Source: Dehalococcoidia bacterium
GTDB lineage: Bacteria > Chloroflexota > Dehalococcoidia > GIF9 > AB-539-J10
Length of the DNA: 11,554 nt
Assembly (NCBI GenBank): GCA_029857995.1
Contig: JAOUFZ010000029.1
Location: 1 to 11,554 of the forward strand
Direction: 5' to 3'
A model generated the notes under the pieces. That model saw nothing but the letters and a program-made list of their open reading frames with translations, was not told the DNA's origin and searched no databases. Both the position numbers and the translations under genes were made by a program. Shown in pieces: positions 1 through 6,476 of the stretch. Positions within the stretch are counted from its first letter, which is position 1. Each line of letters opens with the position of its first letter.

Positions 1-1
1 T

Positions 2-142
2 AACGTAGTTGCTGTGAATCGCGAATACATGACGCTAAGAGAAAAGGTGGCAAGGTTGATGGCCGAATGGGAGGATCTGATGAGCGAGGCTGAGCGGATA
101 GACCTGGACTACCGCAGGAGACGAGAAGAGTTGGCGGGATAA
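2..142 (+). CDS. C-terminal end of an unidentified charged protein (cut by window start)
   Basis: An open frame enters from the left edge and ends at TAA 140-142, giving 46 residues with no in-frame stop. The peptide is rich in Glu, Arg and Leu (for example REKVARLMAEWEDLMSEAER, then DYRRRREELAG at the end), as expected of a helical or coiled-coil tail. Such tails occur at the C-terminus of ABC-F type ATPases, among many others, so I do not name it. An ATG at 29-31 lies in the same frame, but a free-standing 37-residue protein seems less likely than a truncated longer gene. The gene is convergent with the ferredoxin gene that ends at 300. No convincing terminator follows it. Confidence 0.5.
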   Translation, partial: NVVAVNREYMTLREKVARLMAEWEDLMSEAERIDLDYRRRREELAG

Positions 143-299
143 CAGTTGCGCGAGAAGAATGAAAGGCCTGACGAATTGTCTGGCTAGCTTAGGCTTTGGC
201 AGTTCCTTGATTGTCACCTCTAGAGCCAAAGAAAAGGGGGGGGGCGATGCAACAATCTAACAAATTGTGACCTGACACACAATTGATCAGAAGGTATGA

Positions 300-842
300 T
301 CAGATAACCAAACTAGCAGGCTGTAATTCACCTGCAATAATGATAGATGGTTCAGTAGGACCGCCCATTCTCCTGGCCGCCTTCCCCTTTGCCATTTCCA
401 ACAGCTCATCAAGGGTACCAGAATTAAGAGCTTCAGTAGGGCAGGATACCGCGCAGGCAGGCTCTATGTTTATCTGGGCACAGAAATCACACTTCTGCAT
501 GATGCCGTTGTCACCAAATTGGGGCACACCATAAGGACATGCCGGGAGGCAGTCCTGGCAACCGTTGCATTTGTCCCTGTCAACGACGACGATACCATCC
601 TCACCCCGTTTGCCTATAGCTCCGGTGGGACACACTTCAATGCAGGCCGGCTTACCACAGTGCATACAGGCCAGGGCGAAAAAAGCTCTGGTGACATTTG
701 GGTAGACGCCACCCCAAATCTCAACGACTCGCCTCCACTTTATTCCCGGTTCTATATTACGCATGCTCTTGCATGCCACTTCACAGGTGCGGCATTGGAC
801 ACACCTATCTGCATCAAAGTAGAAGCCGTATTGCTTCGCCAT
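300..842 (-). CDS. 4Fe-4S dicluster ferredoxin-type electron-transfer subunit (DmsB/PsrB/HycB-like)
   Basis: This 180-residue protein is the iron-sulfur beta subunit expected next to a molybdopterin oxidoreductase; it would pass electrons between the catalytic subunit and a partner through four [4Fe-4S] clusters. Sixteen cysteines fall in four groups: C14/C17/C20/C24, C59/C62/C67/C71, C92/C95/C98/C102 and C118/C121/C130/C134. Each fourth-type Cys is exchanged between groups in this family, and the CP motifs at 71-72, 102-103 and 134-135 are typical. There is no signal peptide and no membrane segment, so it is probably cytoplasmic. It starts 59 bases downstream of the catalytic subunit gene, so the two are likely co-transcribed. 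A GAGG lies 11 bases before the ATG. The C-terminal 40 residues after the last cluster are not recognisable as a domain. The class is clear; the physiological partner is not. Confidence 0.93.
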   Translation of the reverse strand: MAKQYGFYFDADRCVQCRTCEVACKSMRNIEPGIKWRRVVEIWGGVYPNVTRAFFALACMHCGKPACIEVCPTGAIGKRGEDGIVVVDRDKCNGCQDCLPACPYGVPQFGDNGIMQKCDFCAQINIEPACAVSCPTEALNSGTLDELLEMAKGKAARRMGGPTEPSIIIAGELQPASLVI

Positions 843-901
843 TACGTATATCGCCTCTTCGTTTACTATGATCGGTAGTTCTTAGCTACCGGTCGCCAAC
901 T

Positions 902-3058
902 CTATGCTTTTCGTACCTCGACCAGAGTCTGTTTGGGCATGGCGGTCACCATTGGGTCAAAGGCTTTATCTGGGTCAGTACTGTACAGGATGTTTACGTT
1001 TGCGCCTCCATCCAGTATCGAATAACCTGGCAATCCCAGCTCATGGCAGCCCTGCCACCATCCGTGGAGGCCCATAACCACATCCGGCCGTATCCCCTGG
1101 AAATAGAGAGCCTTTACCTTTATCCAGCCATGTGGCGATTCGACAATTACCCAGTCACCGTTCTCTATCCCTCGGGCCTTAGCCGTCTCAGGGTGAACGT
1201 GTATCCATGGGTCAGGTTGGATCTCGCGTAGATAAGGCAGATTACGTAACCACCCGTGGTTATAAACATCCGAAGTATGTGCGTCAAAAAAGACAAGAGG
1301 GTATTTCGCCAAGAGCTCCGGTGTAGCCGTTGGACTCTCGGGCGGCTCTACCCATTCCGGCAGTGGATTGAACCCGTTCTCTTCGAACGTAGTATTATAG
1401 ATTGCCACTTTGCCCTGAGGGAGATAAGGAGCCCTCGATAGCCGGGTACTGGGAGTGGCGAATATTTTCTCATACTTTTCGTAAACCATCGGTTTCGGCT
1501 GATAAATAATGCCTGTAGGATGTGCTCTTAGCTCTTCCATGGTCATGCCAAAATTCTCTAGCTGGTAGTTCATGCACTTCTCAATACTTCCGTCCCAGAA
1601 GTCCTCCCCATAGCCCATCTTGACGCCCAGGTCGAGCCAGAACTCGTAGTCCGACTTGTAGTCTCCCAGCGGCTCGATGACCTTGTTTCGCGCCATTATC
1701 CAGTTACCCATTACTTCAAAAGGATGGTCGCATTCATACATAGTGGCTACAGGGACAACGACATCAGCCCAGGGCATTGACGAGTTCTGCATGACATCGA
1801 TAACCACGAAGAATTCCAGTTTCTCGAGCGCTTCTACCACCCTCTTGCTGCCACGAGTAATCACCGTGGGCTGAGTCCCGGGAGCGATTATCGCCCTGAT
1901 AGGGTATGGCTCCCTGGTTAGAACACTGTTGAGACAGCGGTAATAAGCGGAAGATGTGCCCTCTATGAAGGGCTGGAAACAACTGGCTATTTCCGGGCCC
2001 ACCAACCTGTCTACAGAATCTTGCGTATATCTCTCCCTGAGATGCACGGATTTAACCATGGGCATGGTACTCCCGGTGGGCACGATATTGCCGCCGGGTC
2101 TGTCGAGGTTGCCTGTTATGGCTATCAATATGGCAACAGCCCGTACGGCGTTACTGGAGTCTACCGTCTGGTCGAATGCGTTCCCAGTAAACATACACGC
2201 GGGCTTTATGGTACCGTATAACCTGGCCACCTCTCTTATCTGGTTGGCCGGTAGTCCCGTTATCGGCTCAGCCCACTTCGGGGTGTATTTCTGTATGTGA
2301 GGTACAAGCTTATCGAAACCGTAGCACCACTTGGAGACGAAGTCTGCATCGTACAGGTGCTCATTGATTATGACATGCAGCATTGCCAGCGCCAGGGCAC
2401 CATCGGTGCCGGGCCTGATCGGAACCCAGATATCTGCCCTGGCCGCATCCGGCTGCATCTCAGGCTTAATCACTATGAGCCTGGCACCCCTCTTCTTGGC
2501 ATCTAAGATTCTTCTCAGGTTGCCCAGAGGTGCTGCAGAATATGCGGGGTTAGCACCCCATACCAGAATCAGGTTAGCATGCTCATAATCTGCACCGACC
2601 CTATTGAGCCAAGGCCATCCCAGAGTATAGGCAAACCCGAAAGCTGCCTGTACAAAACAGAGGCCACTGTGACCATAATTTGGGCTTCCGTGGGCAATTA
2701 GGAATCGCTGTAAATAATCACAATAGCTGCGTCGCTGCGGCACGAGAATAGCCAGAGATTCCGGCCCGCGCTTTTCCTTGAGTTCGCTGAGCCTGCTGGC
2801 AATAGTATCAAGAGCTTCATCCCAGGTGATCCTCTTGAACTTACCTTCACCCTTCTTCCCAACACGCTTCAAAGGGTACCTGAGACGTTGCGGCGAATAA
2901 ACCCACTGCACGGAGGCGAATGCCTTGGGGCACAATGTTCCTTTGTTCGTAGGAGCCTCCTTCATGCCCTCAACCCTTATCAATCTGCCGTCTTTAACAT
3001 AGCAGTTTAGTCCACATCCCGGCATCGGGCCGCATAATGAACAGATGGTGCGAACCAT
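902..3058 (-). CDS. Molybdopterin (Mo/W-bis-MGD) oxidoreductase catalytic subunit, substrate unknown
   Basis: This 718-residue protein belongs to the DMSO reductase superfamily. Near the N-terminus is a [4Fe-4S] motif (C6, C9, C15, C43) with unusual spacing C-x2-C-x5-C, and an extra C19. The motif leads into the family segment RLRYPLKRVG...GKFKRITWDEALD. Residues HGSPNYGHSGLC place C134 where the Mo/W ligand sits, so a cysteine-ligated metal is expected, as in PsrA/thiosulfate reductase and acetylene hydratase rather than DMSO reductase (Ser). The C-terminal pterin-binding domain spans roughly 590-715. There is no Tat signal, so it is probably cytoplasmic. An upstream in-frame TTG at 3175 has no ribosome binding site; the ATG at 3058 has GAGG five bases before it and puts the Fe-S motif at the very N-terminus, as in relatives, so I chose it. 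The ferredoxin gene follows directly. Substrate could be a sulfur or arsenic oxyanion, or an organic compound; sequence alone does not decide. Confidence 0.93.
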   Translation of the reverse strand: MVRTICSLCGPMPGCGLNCYVKDGRLIRVEGMKEAPTNKGTLCPKAFASVQWVYSPQRLRYPLKRVGKKGEGKFKRITWDEALDTIASRLSELKEKRGPESLAILVPQRRSYCDYLQRFLIAHGSPNYGHSGLCFVQAAFGFAYTLGWPWLNRVGADYEHANLILVWGANPAYSAAPLGNLRRILDAKKRGARLIVIKPEMQPDAARADIWVPIRPGTDGALALAMLHVIINEHLYDADFVSKWCYGFDKLVPHIQKYTPKWAEPITGLPANQIREVARLYGTIKPACMFTGNAFDQTVDSSNAVRAVAILIAITGNLDRPGGNIVPTGSTMPMVKSVHLRERYTQDSVDRLVGPEIASCFQPFIEGTSSAYYRCLNSVLTREPYPIRAIIAPGTQPTVITRGSKRVVEALEKLEFFVVIDVMQNSSMPWADVVVPVATMYECDHPFEVMGNWIMARNKVIEPLGDYKSDYEFWLDLGVKMGYGEDFWDGSIEKCMNYQLENFGMTMEELRAHPTGIIYQPKPMVYEKYEKIFATPSTRLSRAPYLPQGKVAIYNTTFEENGFNPLPEWVEPPESPTATPELLAKYPLVFFDAHTSDVYNHGWLRNLPYLREIQPDPWIHVHPETAKARGIENGDWVIVESPHGWIKVKALYFQGIRPDVVMGLHGWWQGCHELGLPGYSILDGGANVNILYSTDPDKAFDPMVTAMPKQTLVEVRKA

Positions 3059-3063
3059 CCGTT

Positions 3064-3067
3064 CCTC
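3064..3067 (-). promoter_or_regulatory. Ribosome binding site deciding the start of the molybdopterin gene
   Basis: On the minus strand GAGGAACGG precedes ATG 3058, with five bases between GAGG and the start. The competing TTG at 3175 has no purine-rich stretch at this distance. This favours the shorter, 718-residue protein. Confidence 0.6.
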
Positions 3068-3229
3068 AGACTTCCTAGCTTTCACTGATTCTACGGCTTC
3101 TTCCAAACCATCGCTTTTTATACTCACTTTGTAGCTCGCTCCCAATCTCACGGTTTCAGAGTAATAGTAATACAATCTTTGAAATAGCCATGCTTGTATT
3201 GGAACTTCGTTTAATTCATCTAATAATTA

Positions 3230-3739
3230 TTAACAATCTTCAATGTTGAGAGCGAACAACCGCATATTTTTACCGCTTGGGCGAACGGTATCTTTTTCGT
3301 ACCTTAAGCCAATTTTGGTGGCTACTATCTCGGATTTTAGATTATCTGGATCAATAAGTGCTGTGATACGCTTCAAACCAAGCTGATTAAAAGCGTAATC
3401 CTTCAAGGAGCTAGCTACTTCAGTGGCAAATCCGTTGCCCCAAGCTGATTTAGCTAGAACATATACAATCTCATATTGATTCCTACCCTCAATGTCTTTT
3501 TCAAGAATTCCACAGTGGCCAATTATCTGGCCGGTTTCCTTTTCGATAACGGGCCACAGGTCAAAAGCAGGTTGTGGATTAAGCTGCGCATCTTCTCTTA
3601 ACTCCTTTAGTACTTCTTCGTAATTACGTCGTCCGCCCATATAATAGGTAACCTCAGGATCAGCCCATAGCGCAGCTAACGGTTCTGAATCAACCTCTTG
3701 TATCGACCTAATTATTAATCTGTCAGTTTTGATTTTCAT
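3230..3739 (-). CDS. GNAT family N-acetyltransferase (RimJ/RimL-like, Acetyltransf_3)
   Basis: This 169-residue protein should transfer an acetyl group from acetyl-CoA to an amine; the acceptor cannot be told from sequence. The opening IKTDRLIIRSIQEVD is the typical first strand of RimJ/RimL-like members. The acetyl-CoA pyrophosphate-binding motif A is at about residues 90-112, with the core WGNGFATE at 100-107. The fragment near 120-150 (GLKRITALIDPDNLKSEIVATKIGLRYE) matches the family's closing strands and the 'N..S..v..k.GF/L' pattern. A longer frame begins at a TTG at 3772, but the ATG at 3739 is preceded by GGAGG (3750-3754) ten bases away, so I use that start. It is followed by a 171-base gap before the molybdopterin gene and may or may not share its transcript. 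The scar of a mobile element lies immediately upstream. Confidence 0.9.
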   Translation of the reverse strand: MKIKTDRLIIRSIQEVDSEPLAALWADPEVTYYMGGRRNYEEVLKELREDAQLNPQPAFDLWPVIEKETGQIIGHCGILEKDIEGRNQYEIVYVLAKSAWGNGFATEVASSLKDYAFNQLGLKRITALIDPDNLKSEIVATKIGLRYEKDTVRPSGKNMRLFALNIEDC

Positions 3740-3813
3740 TTCTAAATTCCCTCCACAGTACTCAGTTAACAAAGATCCTTTTCTAAAAACCTATTGTTAC
3801 GGGACAGTGTATC

Positions 3814-3834
3814 TTCAATCCAATCGCTGCCACT
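3814..3834 (+). repeat. Degenerate direct copy of a tRNA 3' tail (possible attachment-site remnant)
   Basis: The stretch TTCAATCCAATCGCTGCCAC plus one T resembles the T-loop to 3'-end sequence at 4095-4115. It differs by one missing A and two substitutions and shares the exact 10-mer CGCTGCCACT. The two copies lie about 280 bases apart in direct orientation and bracket the integrase-like stub at 3968-4036. Direct repeats of a tRNA tail are what site-specific integration at a tRNA gene leaves behind. The match is short, so chance is not excluded. Confidence 0.45.
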
Positions 3835-3910
3835 CATCGTACGGTATCATATTACGAGTTCGATAATAAAACCATTTTACTCCTATAACTTGTAACCACA
3901 TCCCTATTGA

Positions 3911-3958
3911 CCTTCTCCTGATTCTCATATATCGTCTCGCATCTAGAATAAGAGAAGG
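3911..3958 (+). promoter_or_regulatory. Hairpin overlapping the ribosome binding site of the integrase-like stub
   Basis: CCTTCTC (3911-3917) pairs with GAGAAGG (3952-3958), and after a small internal loop TTCT (3922-3925) pairs with AGAA (3945-3948). The right arm contains most of the Shine-Dalgarno sequence AAGGAGAGG that serves the ATG at 3968. If transcribed, folding would hide the ribosome binding site. A possible -35 TTGACC lies at 3907-3912, but no well-spaced -10 follows. Functional meaning is inference. Confidence 0.35.
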
Positions 3959-3967
3959 AGAGGTTCA

Positions 3968-4036
3968 ATGTCTACTACAATTAAAGAAGCAATTGATGGT
4001 TTTCTACTATCTTGTAAAGTCGAACGAAGAGTATAA
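3968..4036 (+). pseudogene. N-terminal stub of a tyrosine recombinase/integrase
   Basis: A very good Shine-Dalgarno sequence (AAGGAGAGG, seven bases from GGAG to the start) leads into a 22-codon frame, MSTTIKEAIDGFLLSCKVE followed by RRV and TAA. The first 19 residues look like the start of the SAM-like core-binding domain of phage-type integrases, which often read '..AIDGFL..C.VEG.S..TI..Y'. The rest of an integrase (about 280-400 residues including the catalytic Arg, His and Tyr) is absent. From about 4020 another frame reads 20 codons (ending in YKIVIGDWPS) to a TAA at 4077-4079 inside the tRNA remnant. It could be the integrase C-terminus left by an internal deletion, but this second part is weak. 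The position right beside a tRNA 3' half supports the integrase reading. Confidence 0.5.
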
Positions 4037-4072
4037 TGAATCGCACTATAAGATTGTCATCGGAGACTGGCC

Positions 4073-4114
4073 CTCATAAGCCTTTGGTCGCTGGTTCAAA
4101 TCCAGCCGCTGCCA
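4073..4114 (+). other. 3' half of a tRNA-Met (CAT) gene, probable att site of an integrated element
   Basis: In order I see the anticodon loop CTCATAA (anticodon CAT at 4075-4077), 3' anticodon stem GCCTT, five-base variable loop TGGTC and T-stem GCTGG. The T-loop TTCAAAT, a perfectly pairing T-stem CCAGC, acceptor 3' strand CGCTGCC and discriminator A at 4114 follow. CCA is not encoded; a T-rich tract follows. The expected 5' acceptor strand GGCAGCG and a D-arm are not present upstream, and the base pairs of the 5' anticodon stem are wrong (TGGCC instead of AAGGC). So this is half a tRNA and not a working gene. A break exactly at the anticodon loop is a classic crossover site of tyrosine integrases. 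Confidence 0.7.
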
Positions 4115-4280
4115 CTTCTTTTTATATGATTATTGGGGTTATTTCTCGAATACATAGTCTGTAGCTTAACTACAAATTATACTGCTCATACCGTAGACTA
4201 ATCAATAGCTACAAAAATTTCCATATCATCACAGCCGATTGAACTTTGAGCCAAAATGTTACCCGTTGTCCTCGCCTATT
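4115..4280. other. AT-rich gap without a recognisable gene
   Basis: The 3740-4297 interval is 558 bases without an intact gene; the parts not listed separately (about 3740-3813, 3835-3910 and this stretch) show no supported coding frame. Here the only structure I see is a nested inverted repeat: TAGTCT (4155-4160) with AGACTA (4195-4200), enclosing GTAG-CTTAA-CTAC (4161-4173). It has no U-tract, and I cannot assign a function. Confidence 0.4.
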
Positions 4281-4311
4281 TAAAAAGCAGCCGCTACCTA
4301 CCTCTGCGGCT
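4281..4311 (-). terminator. Rho-independent terminator of the dehydrogenase gene
   Basis: On the minus strand AGCCGC and GCGGCT form a perfect six-base-pair stem around an 11-base loop, followed by GC and then TTTTTAAA. The 5' arm lies in the last codons of the dehydrogenase (Glu-Pro-Gln) and the loop carries its stop codon, so the terminator overlaps the coding end. Confidence 0.75.
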
Positions 4312-5326
4312 CGATAATCACTTTTAGAGAGTCTTGAGCCCGGGCGACAAGCTGGAATCCCAGGCCTGTTTCCGCCAGCCCCAGCCGGTGAGTAATTATT
4401 GCCCGCACCCTTATTTTGCCAGCCTGTATCAGTCCCAGTGCTGCGGCATAATCCCCAGGGCTGCCACCATAGGAGCTGGTAAGCGTTATCTCATTACGCC
4501 AGAACAGGTCGTTCACCGATATCGGAACGCTAACGCCCGGCTCTGTGGGGGCAAAGAAGAGAACAGTGCCTCCCCGCTCCACCGACTCCAACCCCTGGTT
4601 TATAGCCGACGTCGCCCCGCTGCATATCACGACAAGGTCAGCCAGGCGACCGTCTGCCGCCTGTCGCAGAGATGCCGGCGTGTAGTCTTTAGCATGAACG
4701 GCAATATCGGCTCCAAACCTTCGCGCTGCCTCCAGGCGATAATCCACGATGTCCGTCGCTATAACGTAACCGGCACCTGAAGTCCGGGCCAGTTGTATAT
4801 GGAGCAGCCCGGCCACGCCGCTGCCGATAACGAGCACAGTTTGCCCCGGCTGTAAATGGGCTAACCTTTGCCCGCGCAGGACGCAAGCTAGAGGCTCAAC
4901 AAAGGTCGCCTCTTCAAAAGATACTCCGTCAGGCAAGGGAAATATGCCCTGCTCGACATTAATGCGCGGCAGCCGCACATATTCGGCAAAGCCACCGGGG
5001 TCGAAGTTCGTCTGGCGCAGGGTATCGCAAACGGTGTGGTGCCCGCCGAGACAATAATGACACGTGTTGCAGGGGACGTGATGGGCGGTACAAATCCGGG
5101 CACCCTCTTTATAATGTTCCACCCCCTTCCCGACAGCAGCAATCACGCCGGCGACTTCATGACCCAAGACCAAAGGTGCTTTGTGCCGGCGATACCATTC
5201 CAGCAAATCGGTGCCACAGATGCCACTGGCCTCCACCCGCATCAGTACTTCGCCGGGGCCAATCTGCGGCACAGGCATCTCCTCCAGCCGCACATCCTGG
5301 TTACTATAATACATAGCTACACGCAT
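4298..5326 (-). CDS. Zinc-dependent medium-chain alcohol/polyol dehydrogenase
   Basis: This 342-residue protein is a cytosolic NAD(P)-dependent dehydrogenase of the sorbitol/threonine dehydrogenase branch, oxidising a secondary or primary alcohol (or reducing the carbonyl). Catalytic zinc ligands are C37 (SGICGTD), H56-E57 (LGHE) and probably E144 (FVEP). The structural zinc site is complete at C86, C89, C92 and C100. The Rossmann motif GSGVAG is at 168-173, and D192 at the end of the second strand suggests NAD rather than NADP. Length is normal for the family. The start has AGGA seven bases upstream. It lies 228 bases downstream of the LsrF-like aldolase on the same strand; an aldolase plus a polyol-type dehydrogenase suggests catabolism of a phosphorylated or sugar-like compound, but that is inference. 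The gene ends in an intrinsic terminator. Confidence 0.93.
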   Translation of the reverse strand: MRVAMYYSNQDVRLEEMPVPQIGPGEVLMRVEASGICGTDLLEWYRRHKAPLVLGHEVAGVIAAVGKGVEHYKEGARICTAHHVPCNTCHYCLGGHHTVCDTLRQTNFDPGGFAEYVRLPRINVEQGIFPLPDGVSFEEATFVEPLACVLRGQRLAHLQPGQTVLVIGSGVAGLLHIQLARTSGAGYVIATDIVDYRLEAARRFGADIAVHAKDYTPASLRQAADGRLADLVVICSGATSAINQGLESVERGGTVLFFAPTEPGVSVPISVNDLFWRNEITLTSSYGGSPGDYAAALGLIQAGKIRVRAIITHRLGLAETGLGFQLVARAQDSLKVIIEPQR

Positions 5327-5554
5327 ACTAGTTTCCTATCAGACCATAAGACCAAGAAAAATTCTAAATTCTAAGCCCTGAGCTCTAAACAGATCCCAAT
5401 GTCGAAATGCAAATTTCTAAACTGTTTTGCGCTTTTGGATTTCGGTCCTTTGACATTGTTTCGAATTCAGACATGAGGATTTCGAGTTTCGCTTCGGTGC
5501 CTAGAGCTTACGACTTTCCTGATACCGGGGCATACTTAAGCGTGCACACAATGC
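5327..5554. other. Intergenic stretch made of short repeated words
   Basis: Between the aldolase and the dehydrogenase is non-coding sequence with a perfect tandem ATTCTAA pair (5361-5374), two GGATTTCG words (5437-5444 and 5477-5484) and other TTCGA/TTTCTAA variants. A 67-codon + strand frame here has no ribosome binding site and no recognisable protein content. It looks like a decayed repeat; no family is assigned. Confidence 0.35.
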
Positions 5555-6349
5555 CTATGCTTTCCCGCTCTTTACGCTATCGTATAATCCCTGGGCTTTC
5601 TCAGGAGTAGCGTTCTCATGGATAACGGCGCGGATGGCTCTGATCATGGCTACGGGGTGCTCATCTTGCCAGATGTTTCTGCCCAGATTCACACCTATGG
5701 CGCCTTTCTGGATGCCGTCATGAACAAATTGAAGTACTTCGTATCCTGTAGGTACCTTGGGCCCGCCGGCAATGACTATGGGAACGGGACAGCCCCTGGT
5801 AACCTTGTCGAATTTTTCGCAGTAATAGGTCTTTACCACCCGGGCGCCCAGCTCAGCCGCGATACGGCATGACAGAGAAAGATAGCGGTCATCACGCTTG
5901 TCCAGTTCCCGGCCCACAGCGGTAATGGCCATTACCGGGATGCCATGCCTTTCCCCTTCGTCAACCAGCCTCGCCAGATTAAGCAAGGAATCATGCTCGT
6001 AATCGGTCCCCACAAAGATGGAGATGCCCACGGCACAGGCATTGAGCCGGACGGCTTCCTCCATAGAGGTCGTTATTCCCTCATGGGCCAGATCCTTGCC
6101 CTCTATGCTGGCGCCACCAGACACTCTGAGGATAATTGGTTTCGCCTTGCCAGGCTCTACACATGACCTTAAAACTCCCCGGGTAATGAAAATGGCATCG
6201 GTGTAAGGGAGAAGAGGTTCGAGAGTTTTACGCGGGTTCTCCAGTTTTTTGATAGGACCCAAGAAATACCCGTGGTCCACAGGCAAAAACAAACAGTGAC
6301 CATCCGCTTGAATTAGTTGCGCCAGACGGTTTTGCATGCCCCAGTCCAT
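5555..6349 (-). CDS. lsrF: LsrF-like class I aldolase/thiolase (DeoC/FbaB/LacD/LsrF family)
   Basis: This 264-residue TIM-barrel protein is strikingly like LsrF, which in enteric bacteria transfers an acetyl group from phosphorylated autoinducer-2 product (3-hydroxy-5-phosphonooxypentane-2,4-dione) to CoA. Shared segments recalled from LsrF include DWGMQNRL at 2-9, VDHGYF at 24-29 and TRGVLRS at 56-62. Others are EAVRLNACAV at 98-107, CPVPIVIAGG near 186-195 and GRNIWQ..HPVAM near the C-terminus. K173 (VVKTYY) is the probable Schiff-base lysine. It lacks the roughly 30-residue N-terminal extension of the enteric protein. The start is supported by GGAGG nine bases upstream and a promoter at 6384-6392. 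No lsrK, lsrR or Lsr transporter is present, so the symbol marks resemblance only; fructose-bisphosphate or another ketose-phosphate aldolase is possible. A zinc dehydrogenase follows downstream. Confidence 0.88.
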   Translation of the reverse strand: MDWGMQNRLAQLIQADGHCLFLPVDHGYFLGPIKKLENPRKTLEPLLPYTDAIFITRGVLRSCVEPGKAKPIILRVSGGASIEGKDLAHEGITTSMEEAVRLNACAVGISIFVGTDYEHDSLLNLARLVDEGERHGIPVMAITAVGRELDKRDDRYLSLSCRIAAELGARVVKTYYCEKFDKVTRGCPVPIVIAGGPKVPTGYEVLQFVHDGIQKGAIGVNLGRNIWQDEHPVAMIRAIRAVIHENATPEKAQGLYDSVKSGKA

Positions 6350-6383
6350 GAGAGTAAACCTCCTCTATGGATAATTTAGATTA

Positions 6384-6392
6384 ATTATAACA
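6384..6392 (-). promoter_or_regulatory. Extended -10 promoter of the LsrF-like gene
   Basis: On the minus strand TGTTATAAT combines a perfect TATAAT with an upstream TG. No good -35 is seen, as is common for extended -10 promoters. It predicts a start near 6377 and a leader of about 28 bases containing the GGAGG. It diverges from the 5S promoter 43 bases away. Confidence 0.65.
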
Positions 6393-6434
6393 CAGGAACG
6401 CAGCAAATCGGTCACCCGAAGACAAGCCACAGAC

Positions 6435-6464
6435 TTGCATATTCTTTGTGGAATAGGCTATACT
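6435..6464 (+). promoter_or_regulatory. Promoter of the 5S rRNA gene
   Basis: TTGCAT (-35, 6435-6440) and TATACT (-10, 6459-6464) are separated by 18 bases. Transcription should begin near 6471, about six bases before the predicted mature 5S end. Confidence 0.7.
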
Positions 6465-6476
6465 TAATTAGAGAGC

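Noticed and set aside
194..231. Inverted repeat CTTTGGC/GCCAAAG with a 24-base loop after the left-edge gene
   Set aside because: The loop is long and no U-tract follows on either strand, so I do not call a terminator; the run of nine Gs behind it is only noted.
263..284. Stem AATTGTG/CACAATT just beyond the ferredoxin stop
   Set aside because: It is seven base pairs and AT-rich, without a following T-run on the minus strand. It could be an operator or weak terminator, but support is too thin for a feature.
3059..3175. Longer molybdopterin protein starting at TTG 3175 (39 more residues)
   Set aside because: There is no ribosome binding site, the extension is unlike the family and has no Tat signal. 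ATG 3058 has GAGG at the right distance.
4040..4114. A complete tRNA-Met gene
   Set aside because: The 5' acceptor strand, D-arm and 5' anticodon stem are missing; only the 3' half folds.
4288..4298. CAGCCGCTACC resembling the tRNA tail CAGCCGCTGCC, a possible third att copy
   Set aside because: It is part of the dehydrogenase terminator stem and the similarity stops after 11 bases; coincidence is more likely.
5407..5610. 67-codon + strand frame between aldolase and dehydrogenase
   Set aside because: There is no ribosome binding site, it overlaps the aldolase end on the other strand, and it is made of repeated TTCG words.
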